This document shows, in pieces, positions 35,778 through 49,077 of a DNA stretch of 64,000 bases (position 1 is its first letter; every line of letters starts with the position of its first letter). The notes below the pieces were generated by a model, which worked only from the letters and a program-made list of their open reading frames with translations, was not told the origin of the DNA and made no database searches. The stretch covers positions 25,110,001 through 25,174,000 of the forward strand of contig OY540810.1 of assembly GCA_961205875.1 (NCBI GenBank), in the 5' to 3' direction. A program made the position numbers and the translations under genes. The DNA is from Sialis fuliginosa. Lineage: Eukaryota; Arthropoda; Insecta; Megaloptera; Sialidae.

Positions 35778-37944
35778 CACAACCATCCAAAAGTTTGGAA
35801 GCAGGTATATTTTTATGTGTATCAAAACTTCCCAGTGAGCAAAATTTGGTATCATTCAAGGAACAAATAAGTAATTGTGTGAGATCTCTGTGTCTAGTTG
35901 TACACACATGTGTCGAATCTATAACCTCTGTGTGTCAATAATATGTGGGAAGTGAAGCACCGTGACACAACACATTTAGGGATAAATTTGGGAATTGCTT
36001 CAGTACTGGTGCCTTCACCTGTCAATTCTTATTAACGATTTGCCGACACAATTGCACAATTGTGTCTGCCTCAGATCCGGAATTATATCTGTCACAAATC
36101 CCACTTAATAATTTTAAAAATATCTGGTGGACTACTGCACACAATTTAGGAATTATATTCCTTTTTAAATATATAATGTTTCTTTCAGATTATTAGCCTT
36201 GTAAAATTATTCTTAACATACATCAGCATTTTGTAATGAAATAATATGCCATTTATATTGACTTTTTCCCGCTAACGAAGTCAATTTTCTCTTGCCACGA
36301 CATGTTTTCCGTTCAATTTTCCTAGATATTAACTTTAGTAACGAGGGCCTCAAAAATAAATATGTGTAATATTTTTTTTCTTCAAAAATATGATTTTCAA
36401 AAAAAAAAATATCAAATCAAATTTTTACTGGTTAAAATTGTTTAATAAGTAAGGTTTGCAATTAATTCGGTCAAGATTAATAAAATTTCTATTTAGTTTG
36501 TGCAAAATAGGTGTTTTTATTTTAAGATAAAAAACTGAACAGGAAAAATAATGGAAAATATGGCCGAAACACACCAAATTCCCTATTTTTGCCTTAAATG
36601 TGGAAAAAGACGTAAAGTGGGTAATGTGTAACACAATTCCTTCACGGCGACACACAATTCCCATTTGTCGTCGTTATTAACACAAATAAGGAATCTTGTG
36701 ACGCAATTCCGTATGTGTGTAATCAGTCTAAATCACACACACACTTCAGGAAATGCGTCTACTTTACTGAGACTCCCTTCTTTAGGAAACTCTGAGATCA
36801 TAAAAAGAATAAGCTGAAATTATGTTTTATTACTTTTCTGTAACGGTAAGAATGAGATTTTGTCGGTTCCTTAAAATTTATAAACAAATTCATGGAACAA
36901 TTATTTAATCCATTATGCCAATAATGTCCAACACCCATGGGTACAATATTGACCGATTTAGGAGTCTTAAGAATAGTTCTAGAATCGTCGTTCCAAGAAT
37001 CCAATTTCTCAACTCTTCCAGGAACGATACATATTAAAATTTATACCACATGATATCCGTTGTTTTCGTGTGTTAATAAATTATTTTCTATTTTAGTTGG
37101 TGGTGTAATGCTGAACAAAAATTATTATCGATTTGTTTAATTTTTCGGTAGTATGATGAGGCTGTTTTGTAATTGCGAACCCGTTTAGACGACATCTTTG
37201 TTTTTTTTATCACACGTGCTAGTACACAAACTGAAAATCGCACCGAACACAATTTCTACTATGTGTTACAATCCAAGTGCAGTGTGTTAATGTAGGAAAA
37301 TAGTAGCAAACATTTCTTAATTGTGCCACACGGAGCTGACTTGTGTGTCTTTACACAAATCACGGGTAAAATTTCTACTTTGCGTTACACACAAAATCAC
37401 CGAGTAACTTCAAGAACACAATGCCTACAGTGTGTCGCACTACGCATTCTAAAACTACTTATTTGTGTCTGGGTAGGCACAGACACAGTGCCGATATTTT
37501 TTTCCACACATTTCCTACTCCGTGTTACTCTGAAAATCTGTTTATGTAACAATGCCTTGTGTGTGAATGCAATTCCTAGACTGTGTAAAAGAGCACACAA
37601 TTCCCTTTTGGTGTCAAATTGCACACGAGTTATGACGTCACTCAATATTTTGTGTGTTATTTGACGCAAATTAAAGGAAGTGTGACTTAACAACGACATC
37701 GCAAACGACACATTTCCTTTATAGGAATAAAATGTTCACTGGGTTATAGGGTTACTTTCCGTTAACGTAGAATCTTGAAATTTATTATTTAAACAGACAG
37801 ACGGACAACAAAGGGATTCTATAAAGGTTCCGTTTTTTTCATTTTGAGGTATGAAACCCTCAAAGCAGTCTCTTCGAACGCATTGATAATACATTTTTGA
37901 TACACATAAAAATATATCTGCTTCCAAACTTTTGAACGGTAGTG
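35778..37944. mobile_element. Tc1-like element, split by another transposon
   Basis: The ends CACAACCATCCAAAAGTTTG and the inverse of CAAACTTTTGAACGGTAGTG match Tc1-type termini (CACTACCGTTCAAAAGTTTG). TA lies at 35776-35777 and 37945-37946. The match continues inward through GGAAGCAG-TATATTTTTATGTG. Only the outer 53 bases on the left and about 200 on the right belong to it; the middle is the insertion at 35831-37743. The transposase is lost. Confidence 0.85.
35831..37743. mobile_element. 1.9-kb element with CCCAGTGA ends and many ACACAATTCC motifs
   Basis: The ends CCCAGTGAGCAAAATTT and the inverse of AAAATGTTCACTGGG are inverted repeats. The outer 800 bases on each side are filled with degenerate copies of GGAATTGTGT/ACACAATTCC in both orientations (for example near 36053, 36143, 36630, 36648, 36694, 37310, 37570 and 37593), a subterminal pattern resembling transposase-binding sites. 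Open frames at 37323-37664 and 37397-37711 overlap on opposite strands and follow the motif repetition, so neither is taken as a gene. The target duplication is uncertain (TT at most). The superfamily is not assigned. Confidence 0.75.
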
Positions 37945-38209
37945 TATTTTCGTATACTTTTATGTATTAAAGCGGTGGAAAACGATATTAAAACTTTTAT
38001 TTAAAATCTACCTATTTTTTCCCTTACGTATAAGATCAATTATGTATAATACTTAGATCGTAATGGAAGCTCTACAACGTGCATATTATTTATAATTACT
38101 TTCTGTATAAAATGATTAGTTAAGAAAATTATTTGGAGAAAAAAAGTACAATATTATATAAATATTCACGTATTGTTAGTCATTTTGTCTCCTGAAATAT
38201 ATTTTAATA

Positions 38210-38412
38210 CTCCCTCTGTTCCGATTTGCATTCAACGTAAAGAATTATTGAAAATAAATTACGTTGTTAATTAAACACATTTTTTATATAATTTATATGT
38301 ATTTCTCTTAAATTATTATTTTCTAAAAAAGTCATTTTATTAAAGATATTTGATTTTTTTCTAGTCAAAAAGTATTTTGGACCAAAAAAACGTGAAATCG
38401 GAACAGAGGGAG
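38210..38412. mobile_element. Stowaway-type MITE (203 bp)
   Basis: The ends CTCCCTCTGTTCCGATTT and AAATCGGAACAGAGGGAG are perfect inverted repeats, flanked by TA on each side (38208-38209 and 38413-38414). CTCCCTCYGTTCC with a TA target is the hallmark of Stowaway MITEs, mobilised by mariner-like transposases and known best from plant genomes. There is no coding capacity. Its copy number in this genome cannot be judged from the window; only one copy is here. Confidence 0.85.
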
Positions 38413-38414
38413 TA

Positions 38415-41400
38415 GTAAATAAATATTGTCAAATTATTTTTGTTTTATAAAAAGTATGGAGTTAGTCGTGTTAAGTTTCCAAACGGTTTTGTTGTTGAAC
38501 CAAGAACATTAATGAAAATCGCGATTAAGGAAACGGGGAGGGGTTATTTCCCGTTACATCAGTGGTTATATTTGTGTATTAAGGTGTTCCCTGTTAAAGA
38601 AATTCTTACACGTATTGTACAGTAAACTGTTCCAATTGTAACGACAGAATTTGTTAATAGCCACATGAACTAATTTCAAATCAAATCAGAGTCGCATCCA
38701 GTAGGAAGGTTATAAATGTTATAATGTGAGACTCCAATTTCAGTTTTTTATTTTAGGAATTCGGAGTAAACAAATCAATTCGAATCACAATTTTACACAG
38801 ATATAATAAATTTATAAAACCAGAAAATTTAATTTATTTTTATTTGCCAGCATATTTTTATTTTTTTAAATATAATTTTATTAGGGACATTTTATCATTA
38901 GTACCTAAAAATATAATTATGCAATATTGTGTACATGCAGTATTTTGATATGCAGATAGTTATAGTATTTTATCTTTAAAAAATTGAATGGCGGTGGAAC
39001 GGGTGGAGGCACAAGGGGCAGTACCTCCCTTTGGTAAACTAACAAATTGCAAAGTTTACATTTGACATTCAAAAATACAAAAATATTATCAAGTTGCCCC
39101 TTTCGGATAAAAATTTGCCATTAATTTATATGAATTGTAAGAAAATAATAAATATGGACGTGCTAAAGGAATAAATATACCAAATAAGGGACCAGACGGT
39201 TACACCATATAATATAATAATTGTATGTTATGTCATTGGCTACCAGAATCCCCTTAAAAATCCTGGTTACGCCAATGTACTTACTTTATGAATAAAAGTA
39301 TTTCTATACCAAAATTAGCAAATCAACAGAAAGTAGACTTATTGTTAGTCACATTGTCAACTGAGTAACTTATATTAGATATATGTATGTCCTAGATATG
39401 TCAGCTATGTAATTGCTGATTGTAATTTATAATTATATATTAAATATTGATGATACTAAATTAATATATTAATATCCATTTGAAAATATTTTTTTTTGTT
39501 TGAATGTTTTGCATAATATTTTACATAACATCGACTAGATTAAAGTAAAATCGATATTATTTGAAAGTAGACTTGTGACAAGTTTTTATATGAAACAGGT
39601 ATTCTTATTTAATGACATTGAAGAATATTTTAAAATATATGTAATATAAGTGCCTTTTAGTTGCAGCTTAAGGCCAATTGGCTGCCAGTCATTTTTAACA
39701 GTGACAAAAATTTATTCCTGTTTTGAATATGACATTTACTTTCATTATAAAACCAATCATTAGCGTTTAAAATATACAGACAATACTTATAATAATATAA
39801 ACTAATTAGAAACCAAAAGCAGGCGCGTATCTTAGGGTAAGGGTTGTTTCTTCAGTGCTCCCCATTTTAACAATTTTTTATGATGTTTCGAAAAAAAGTT
39901 GGAAGAATGATAAAAACATATTTCCTAATGTGAACTTTAATTAAAATAACAAATTTTTCTGCCTACAACAATATAAAAGAGTTTTTTAAAATGATTGATT
40001 GGTAGATCTTTGTAGTGAAAAAGTGAACATACATTAAATACATTTTTTTATAGATTATTATTATATTATAGACAAACTTCAGAAAGGCGCTAAAATCCTT
40101 TTAGAACTCCGGAACACAAAAATAAGAATCTTTAAAAGTTATAAAAATGAAGCTTCTTACGATTTATGAATGCAAATCAATTTTGAAATATAAAATAATA
40201 ATAATAATCTTCAGTTTCTATATTATCATATTGTACTACTTTCTCGGAGAATTGACAATTGCGCTAGAGCCAAAGCCCAACCATATTAATTATCGATTTT
40301 ATAATTTTGAGACTGATTTGAAATGATACTTTTTAGAAAACAAACAAAATCGTTTGATCTATTCCATTTACTTACCTGCTAATTGCGAAGACGCTGTTTT
40401 TGAGTAAGTCGCTTTAGTCTTTATCCAGCTTATTATTTTATTTTTAGAAAATCACTATTTCATGAATCCTCCAAAATATTTGTAATAATATTATCTACAA
40501 CTTTTATTCTAATTACAAATATTGTATAAGTATCACTTCTTTATTTCATTAACAAATTTTATTATCTCAAAATTAAAAACATTTGAGAATCTGATTTTTT
40601 TTACAAAATTGCAACATAATCATAATATTTTTTTGTTTATTTCTTTAACATGACAAAAAAATCAAAAAGCTGCATTAAAACATACATGCATTACCTAAGT
40701 TTCATATAACGAACTAATAATAGAAATTTACATATATTGTTGGCACGAATTCTACGACAAGGACGATTATACCAATTTACATACACTAATTGTATCCTGT
40801 CTCATTTGTACACACGTACACGAAAGTTTAGGATTTATCAACGGCTTAAAAATAGAACAGTATATTCTTCGAGGTGGTGGATTGGGTTCCACTAATGGCG
40901 GAACAACGATAGTTAGAGTTCAGTGTATGCTGTCAGAAAGTAACGAAAAATATAGTGTTTCATTACAGTTTGTTATCTTGTCTAATGTTTATACTGATTA
41001 TTTAATTATTCGGTCAAAAGTGATTGGTGATTTACACTTTAAATAAATAAATCTAATATCGTACTATAAGTTAATTGTTGCGTTGTGCAGTGGTTCTATG
41101 ATTGTTGTTTTTAATTGTTAATATGTACTGAATTATTACAAACTAATTTCATTATTATATGAATTGTATTTAGTTTTTTTAAATTGAGGGAAACTAACGA
41201 AAGAATATGATTTTCGTATTTTAAATTTACATTAATTTTTAAGTGATAATTTTCCAACCATATAATCATAATTATTTTATTAACAATAGTAATAATAATT
41301 AACATTATTATATTTATATATAGTATTACAACTTTCAAATAATGCTTTAATAAGTATATCGTGAAATACTTAAATAATTTATAAAATGTGCAATATTGCA

Positions 41401-43311
41401 TTTAACTTTAATTAGGGTCAATACATATTTTCATTTCATTTTCTAAACAATTAAAAATATTAGTTAGTAACTAAATATCTATCTATATTAATTTAAATAT
41501 TTTTAACTTAAAAATTAAATTACATATCTTCAAAATAATAAACAGGGGCATTAACTCGAAATTATTTTTTAATAATAAAATTTCAAACATACAAACTGGA
41601 GGTAATTTTTAATATTACTTAGTACTTACCTAATAAGTACTAAAATTAATAATGATTGAAAACAGTTTTACTGTATTTTATTAAAAGAATGTACAAAGAA
41701 ATTTTGTTTATAGCATTCATTTAATTAATTTTTATTGGATCAAACTAACCATCTACCAAATGTTGTCTATAAACATGTTATTGACTTGAGAACTAACAAA
41801 AAATTCAGTAGTGTTACTACAGGAGTGACACGTAATAATAATTGTTATATGTGAGTTGATAATTATTAGGTAATAATTACAAAGAAATTGCAACGTTTAA
41901 TATTGACCGCAAACTGACGTTTAAAGTGTTTTAATTAATCAAATTAAATTAGGAAACATAACATCGCAACCGTAAGAGGTTTTAATCCCACCCACCATGT
42001 GTACAATCGTGTTAAAAAATACTTTATGGATATTATTCAATGAAATTCTAATAAAAAATAAAATCTTTGCATAATAACAAAATTATTTGGTTATATGCGT
42101 GGAAGTACTTTAACGTCTTTAGCGCCTCTAAAAAACTTTCAAATATTGTACCCAAAGTAATTTTTTAATTATCATTTTCTTTTCGTTATAAAATAAAAAA
42201 TAGTCTATTTGTAAGGCTGATGCCATTTTTTGCTCCCTCCCTCTCTTAACGTCCTAAATACGTTTTGTTTATTTAATACTTTTATTTTTTTTTGCATTTT
42301 GGCACTTTTTCAATTACGACAGATAAGCGGTCGCTTTGTACGCTTTGTGTGCCCTAATATTCATTATTTTTAAATTGGAAACAACAATTTCAATTATATT
42401 AACGTTTTCTTATTATAATCGTGAAATGCGTAATATAAAAGGGCAAAAAATTATTCAAGTTTAAAATGTAATAATTAATTTAAGCAGGTTATAGTTTAAA
42501 GTTCTGTAATAAATTTAAGTTACTTTAGTGTCTTGACTCAGGTCGAGAGATCAAGTACCTCATTACACTCATTAAAACTAAACTACATCAATGAAGGCGT
42601 TCTTAAATCGTTTCTTGTTACTTACTTTACTGTCTTATAAGAAATTACAGAAGCGGATTTGTCATTTTTCTTGCTTTAAAACATTTTGAAGATCATATGT
42701 TCAACACATAATGTAATCAATGACAATTACGTGAAATTTTATACGGTTATTTTATAATAATTTGACATCTGTTAATCGTAACCTTGAGTTATTGCAACAA
42801 TCAAATGGCTTATCGCTACATTCATACTGTTAACTTTTGAATATTTTTCAACAATTGATAACTGTTGCTACATTCAATGAACACAATAAGGCGCGCTATT
42901 TTAAAATAACTAATGTAGTATCACTGGCGCAATACCATATTCAACAAAATTTTAATGGAATTTATACTTTAAAACAACAGAATGCATACTATAAATTATT
43001 TTATCACTAATAATATTTACAAAAGAATTATATAATTTATTTAATTAGCAAAGTAATATCTGTACCTACTAATGACATTGACAAAGATAACTGTTCAAAT
43101 ATAATTCTAACACTATATTTTTCTCAGAAATATTCTTCAAGTGAATTTTAAAACATTCTAATTATTTTAATGAAAAATAATAAAAATATAATATAAAACA
43201 AGAGTTTGTTTATAAAATTTATTTATTAAAAAGATTTTTCTTCAGTGACTATCGTGTTTAATAAGTACATTATATATTTTTATTCTATTATTATACATTG
43301 AAAAATAACTC
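38415..43311. other. Region upstream of nost
   Basis: No coding exon recognised in 4.9 kb. A scrap with GGCGGTGGAACGGGTGGAGG at 38990-39040 and GGTTACGCCAATG near 39265-39280 looks like a decayed element with inverted ends. A GC-richer patch at 40860-40950 (GAGGTGGTGGATTGGGTTCC, then ATGGCGGAACAACG) could be an untranslated leader or promoter of nost, but this is only a position argument. Confidence 0.35.
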
Positions 43312-46300
43312 ATGAAGAAACTTTATGATAGAGTTACAAATTTTCAACAAGCTATACGGCAAAACATATCAAACGTGTTATTTTCACAAACTCCTGATGA
43401 TCAACAAAATCAAGAAGTTTCAAATGTCGAACCAAACCCAACAGAAGTTATTAGAGCAACAAGTACCCCTGAAAGAAATGTTGATATTAACGATAGTGAT
43501 CAAAACAAATGCAAAAATGAAAGCAGACCGTGTTCTCAGTTGAGTGACGCTTCTGAAACTTATAATATTTTAGACACATCAGCACATCTTAACCCTGATG
43601 ATGAACAACTATATCAGAATATTGTTGATATGGACGTAATCCAAGAAAAAGTTAAATCTAAAAAATGTTGTCATGTTGATAAAAACGATAGTAAAGAAAA
43701 TGACACAGGTGTGCATGATGTTGATAGCTTTGATGAAGAGTACGTTGATAACTTTGATGAAAAATATTCTAGAAGACAGAACGGAAAAGATGAAGTTAAA
43801 GAAAGATCACCATCATTAAAAATTTATACTGAAAAAGTTGAAGAAGTAATTTATGATATACCAAAAATTCAGTTTTCATTTTTAGAAAATCCAAACCGAA
43901 ACGATCGCCAAAGTATAAGTCCTGAAAGTAACAGAACTTCAATATGTAAATCTGAAATAAAAATTACATTATCACCACCAAAATCATTGATTGATTCTTG
44001 TAGTGATATTGAAAATGAAAGTAAAGAACAGGATAATGTAGTTATCATTAGAAATAACGAACAAAAAAATAATTTAATTTATTACCCAATTTTACAAACA
44101 AATGATGATAAAAGAGAATCTGATGAACCTCAGAAAAAAATCAAAAAAAGTAAATTTTCAAAAATCGATAAAAAATTTAATAAAAGCATAAACGACATAG
44201 CAAAAATATTTTCTAAACATAAAGTAAGTCTAAAAAAACATGAAAGTGATAAACAACCAGCTACTAAAATTCTTCCGTTACAAAACAAACGAAAGTCCAA
44301 ATCACTGGGTGACATAATGTCTTTAATAAAATCTGATAAAAATGAAAGTATAAAAGAGGAAGATATTACAGATTCTCAAAATACATCAAATGAGTCAAAT
44401 TGTAGTACACAAGAAGAAAAAGTTAAATATATATATAGTTCGGAACACATAGAAGAAGAAAAATGGAAATCTACATTGAAACTAACAAAAAGTCAATCTA
44501 CCAACGAAGTAGTAACAAATGAACAAGTAGTAAATGAGGAGAGTTGTCTTAAGAAAAGTAAAGAAAATACACCAGTTCATGAAAATGTATTATTAAGAGA
44601 AAATAAACTTGAAAGTAGCGATTTTCGTAAAACAAGATCACGATCTCTTATCAGTTTCGATTCAAATATCGTAATAGATGAAAACTTATCAACCAAAAAG
44701 AGTAATGTAAGAAAATCAGTATCTTCACATACAATAAACACAGTAAATACAGAAGAAAAGAAACCTATTAAAAAACATGTATCCTTAGATGCAATAGAAA
44801 TTTGTAAATCAGATGACCAAAAAAATACATCAATCGAATCAAATTCCGAACTTGAATATTGTGCAGTTCGTAAAAAAATGCCACCTCATTTAGGAAGAAT
44901 TACATTAATACGTAATCGATTATTAGGAGTCCGAGAACGTTTAACAAACACTTTGATTCATCAAGCAGCTAACCAAAGAGTTGGAGCTCAAATGGAGACT
45001 GCTACTAGTTTTGCAGAAGAATATCCACGAGCTACAGCAGCTGTAGATAAAGCAATAAAATCTACTAAATCAAAACTAGGAAAACTTAATAGTAAACTGA
45101 AAAGAAAGAAACACAAAAAGATATACGAAAGTGAATTTGATGTAACGGAAATAATTGATGACGACAGCTCTTCAATTCCATCCAAATTCCTAGATTCAAA
45201 TAGCATTATTACTTGTAGTAGTGTAAATATAAAATCTAATGAATCGAGCAGATTAAAGTCTAGTGATGATGATAACGATTTTGATTTTAAATCTTTAAAG
45301 TTAGCATTTAGGAAAAGCCGATTTATTGCAACACCTGTGCCAGAGGTAAAAATATTGGCTTTAACTGAAACAAATAATGACTAGTTTATTATTTACAATC
45401 TATAAAACAAGTTATTACAATTTATTTTATTTGTTTCAGGGACAAAATGGTTTTGATGATTTACGAAGATACGTCAAACAAGGTGGTGATTTCTGTAAAG
45501 AACTCTCAGCAATTTTAATGGAAAGGTATGATATAAATAAATAGTCAATACAAAAATGTATGAGCAATCTTCCTTAAGAGTTAAAGATTATAAATATATA
45601 CTAACAATATTTTATATATCATAATTTGTGATAGACATAAAAAATGCTAGATGCAGAATTTTGATTTCATTCCAAAAAAATTACTTTTTATTATAAAATA
45701 CAAATTTAAAATCTATTTCTATATAAATTTGTATTTATCATAATCAAGATATCACGATCTCATTTTCACAGTGTTAAATTTTGATTTCAGAGCTGAAGCC
45801 GAACAACAATATTCGAAAACATTAGCAAAACTAAGTCTACGATTAACAAGAGCAGCTCGTGCTTGCTCAGCAGAAGCTTGGCTAGCCGTCGCCCATGAGC
45901 TAGAAGCAAGAGCAAATGCTCACGCACGATGCAGCCTCGCTTTGTCGACGCGAGTAGCTCGTCCGTTACGTCGTATGACAGATACTCACCATACTAGACG
46001 TAAAACGACTGAAGCAAGCACAACCCGAGCTGCTAGAGTGCTCAATGATTGGCGAGTGGCTGAAGCAAAAGCAAAAAAACATTCCCATACATGCGCGCGT
46101 GACAATGAAAAACTACAGGATGACATCAGGTTATTATTTGTGATACTATCTAATGTTATACTGTAATATTTACTGAATATGTTTGTTGCAGATTGACTCG
46201 TAGTAATAGCTTAATTCATTTAACTCATACACATAATCAAAAAACAGTTTCTGATAAAGAAAACAATAAGGTAATTACTTTTCAATTTTATAAAAAAATT

Positions 46301-48809
46301 ACTTTTTTTTGATTTTCTTCCTTTAACCCTTTCTCTGCGGGAACCGGATTAATACGCAAGCAAAATTTCAGTACTAACTGCGGATAACGAATGCATACAC
46401 TGCATTATAATTATGATACAGACTAATAAAAATACTGTAGGCATGTCAAAACTTGATTTCCATGTAGTTGATTTTGTCTCAGACTGCGGAAAATGTCAAA
46501 CGTACGAATCTGCACACCTGAAAAATGTCGCACAGGGAGTCTAGTATGCCTAAATATATGCCACAGCGAAAGGGTTAAATAATAAATGGTAACACACTTT
46601 TATTTTTCCATTTGTCATAAAAAAACAATGTTCCCATAGTATTCAAGTAAGAGTGTTGGAATTTTATATGTAAACTTAGGACCCCCTTTTATCCTGTTGA
46701 AGGCTTTTTTTTTTAAATCCGATCTTGTCACTTTTTTTATAAATTGATCAAAGAAAATATAATCAAAAAAAACTTTCTAGTACTAGTGGAAGTGGGAATA
46801 TTTTTAACAGGTGAGTCAATGAGGACTTTTCCTTTTACAGATAGAGATATAAAATTTATTTCATTGGCAAATTTGTGGTGCACAATTTGAGAAAAATGTA
46901 TTATCTTTTAATTACTTTTCTAGCATGAAGTTAAGAAACGAAAAGCTGAAGAAGCAGTCAAAAGAGCAGATATTGAATATTACAATCTTTGCGTAAGGGC
47001 TGAGCGAGCAAGGTAAATATTTGCAACACACGTACCGGAATAAATAATTAATGATTTCATCAAATTAAATTGCAGGTTAGACTGGGAATCGGCAATCCTA
47101 CGAGGCGCTGATACTTTCCAGTCACTTGAAGAAGAACGATTAAATAGTCTTAAAGCATATTTAACATCTTATCTTGAAATAAATACTGAACTAGCCCCAG
47201 AACTAACAGAAGTATGAATTTTTATATAAAGTTATAACGTTCGTATTTATATTTTCTTATTATTTTATATTTCACAGTGTACAGAAGTTTTGAGAGGTCC
47301 AATAGATCAATACTCACCAATTTGTGATCTTCAAACGTATACTAGTTTACGACAGTCATCATTGCATGCACCAGAACAACTCTTACCTGATTTTTATTGT
47401 GAACATATTACCTTAGCAATGAATCGTGAAAGAAGAAAACAGGTATTTTACTGAATTTATTATAATAGAAAAACATTAACAGTTATCGGTTTTAGTTTTA
47501 AATTTTTAAAACATAATTGTCATTGTCAATTTATATTTTTATTAATTCTGAATTTATTTTATAATAAAATTTACAATGTAAATGATAGCGAAAGTTCTTT
47601 TCAGGCTTTAGTAAAATTACTCCATCTAATACGACAAGATTTAGAACGTGAAAGAAAATCAAAACATGGACTCGAGAATTTATCAAGAGCTATCAAACAA
47701 ACACCAAACTTTGGAAGTGATGATTCTCAACAAAATGTTAGTGAAAAACTGTATCATGTGAGTAATAATGCAATACAGAGTAAAATCTGATACATATTGT
47801 TTTAATAATTAATTCTTTACAGATGTGTTCAATGTTAACATACTTAGAAGCAGCGCGATACAAAGTACAGAGTGCTTTAGTAGAAATAGACAATAAACAA
47901 CAACGAATTAGTCACCCTTTAGCTCCTCATATCACTGTAGTTAGAGACAAATCTGGTTTACAACAAAGTATACTAAAGGTATTTATATCTTATGTGTTTA
48001 TCGAAACCTTTAGAATTTCTTCAATTATATTAAACTTGAATCGAGCAAAAAATATATTAATATCACATATTTTAGGTACCTCCTTGGTTAAGGGATGAAG
48101 CAAATAAAGCTACAACACCTTTAGAATTACCAGGACCTTGTGAAGACTGGCCTGACAGAGGAGTAGGTGACGGTAATTCAAACCAACCAGACTCAGATTT
48201 TGGTACGTATAATCATATATACTAGTAGATTAATATATGGTATAAACACTGTCATATATATATAATCATTACATTCAAAAGTAAATGACAAGTTTGCAAA
48301 AATTTTTGCATAACATAATTAGACTCATATTTGTTTATTATAATGTTTTTTACAGACAGTCATTCCATACATATTTGATGCTTTAATTGTACATATGAAA
48401 ATTGCAATAAGCAAATATTAAAAAAATAACTGAATTTTAATAAAATTAACCGAAAGATGCAATGTTACTTTTGCATGTGATAGTATGTAAATAATACAGA
48501 TTCTATTTGTTGAAATTTTTAGATGAATTTTCATCACAAAGCAGTTGTGATCGATTAGATTCAAATGAAACTGACAACCCAACGGATGCGGCAACAAATA
48601 AAATAGATGATACTAAAGAATTATCAACGGACCCGATATGTAAATGTCGTGCACTGTATGCTTATTCTGCTCGACTACCAGATGAACTAAATCTGTCTGT
48701 TGGTGATGAATTAACAGTTTACCGTCAACAAGCAGACGGATGGTGGTTAGGGGAATGTAGTGGGAAAATAGGTATTTTTCCAGCAACTTATGTAGAGGTG
48801 CAACAATGA
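43312..48809 (+). CDS. nost: Nostrin-like F-BAR and SH3 adaptor protein
   Basis: Eleven exons (43312-45345, 45440-45525, 45791-46129, 46192-46270, 46924-47012, 47076-47211, 47278-47442, 47605-47757, 47823-47978, 48076-48202, 48523-48809) join in frame to 1216 residues. From about residue 679 comes an F-BAR domain (GQNGFDDLRRYVKQGGDFCK, then ERAEAEQQYSKTLAKLS). Around 960-1080 lies an HR1-like coiled coil containing LAMNRERRKQALVKLL and YLEAARYKVQSALVE. Residues 1161-1216 form an SH3 domain with ALYAY, GWWLGE and IFPATYVE. This matches the Nostrin domain order and motifs; Nostrin binds membranes and dynamin/WASP-type partners in endocytic trafficking. Exon 1 alone encodes 678 Ser/Lys/Asn/Asp-rich residues with no recognised domain. 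The start ATG is preceded by an in-frame TAA at 43306-43308. Confidence in the family is high; the N-terminus needs transcript support. Confidence 0.92.
46327..46574. mobile_element. piggyBac-like MITE in nost intron 4 (248 bp)
   Basis: TTAA flanks (46323-46326 and 46575-46578) enclose the ends CCCTTTCTCTGCGG and the inverse of CCACAGCGAAAGGG, which pair with two differences. It has no coding capacity. It sits wholly within the 46271-46923 intron and leaves the splice sites untouched. Confidence 0.75.
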
Positions 48810-48990
48810 AAAACATTAAAAAAATTCAGGGATAAAATAATGTTTCAAAATATTTAATTATATTGCTATTATAATGTTATTGGATATTAGTAAGTTTTTC
48901 ATCCAAGAAAAAATATTTTATATTGGAAAAATACAAAACAATAGTCAACAATTATTTAATATTTTAAGCATTTCACTGCATTTTATTGTA

Positions 48991-48996
48991 AATAAA
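48991..48996 (+). terminator. Candidate nost polyadenylation signal
   Basis: An AATAAA hexamer 182 bases after the stop. Another occurs at 49683-49688, beyond the MITE at 49078-49420. Which is used cannot be told from sequence. Confidence 0.4.
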
Positions 48997-49077
48997 AAAA
49001 ATGTGTAAAAATGTAATTAAATATAATAGTAAAATTTAAATGAATATCTCAGAATAAGAGTTGTTTAAAAATATTAA

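Noticed and set aside
37323-37711. Overlapping opposite-strand open frames
   Set aside because: They lie in the motif-repeat zone of the element at 35831-37743; the frames mirror each other and have no domain.
41111-41401. Minus-strand open frame of 96 codons rich in Ile and Asn
   Set aside because: Composition simply reflects AT-rich DNA; no signal peptide, domain or splice context.
45771-46166. Open frame of 131 codons read as a separate gene
   Set aside because: It is nost exon 3 (45791-46129) with intron read-through at both ends.
47823-48098. Open frame of 91 codons read as a separate gene
   Set aside because: It is nost exon 9 extended into the following intron.
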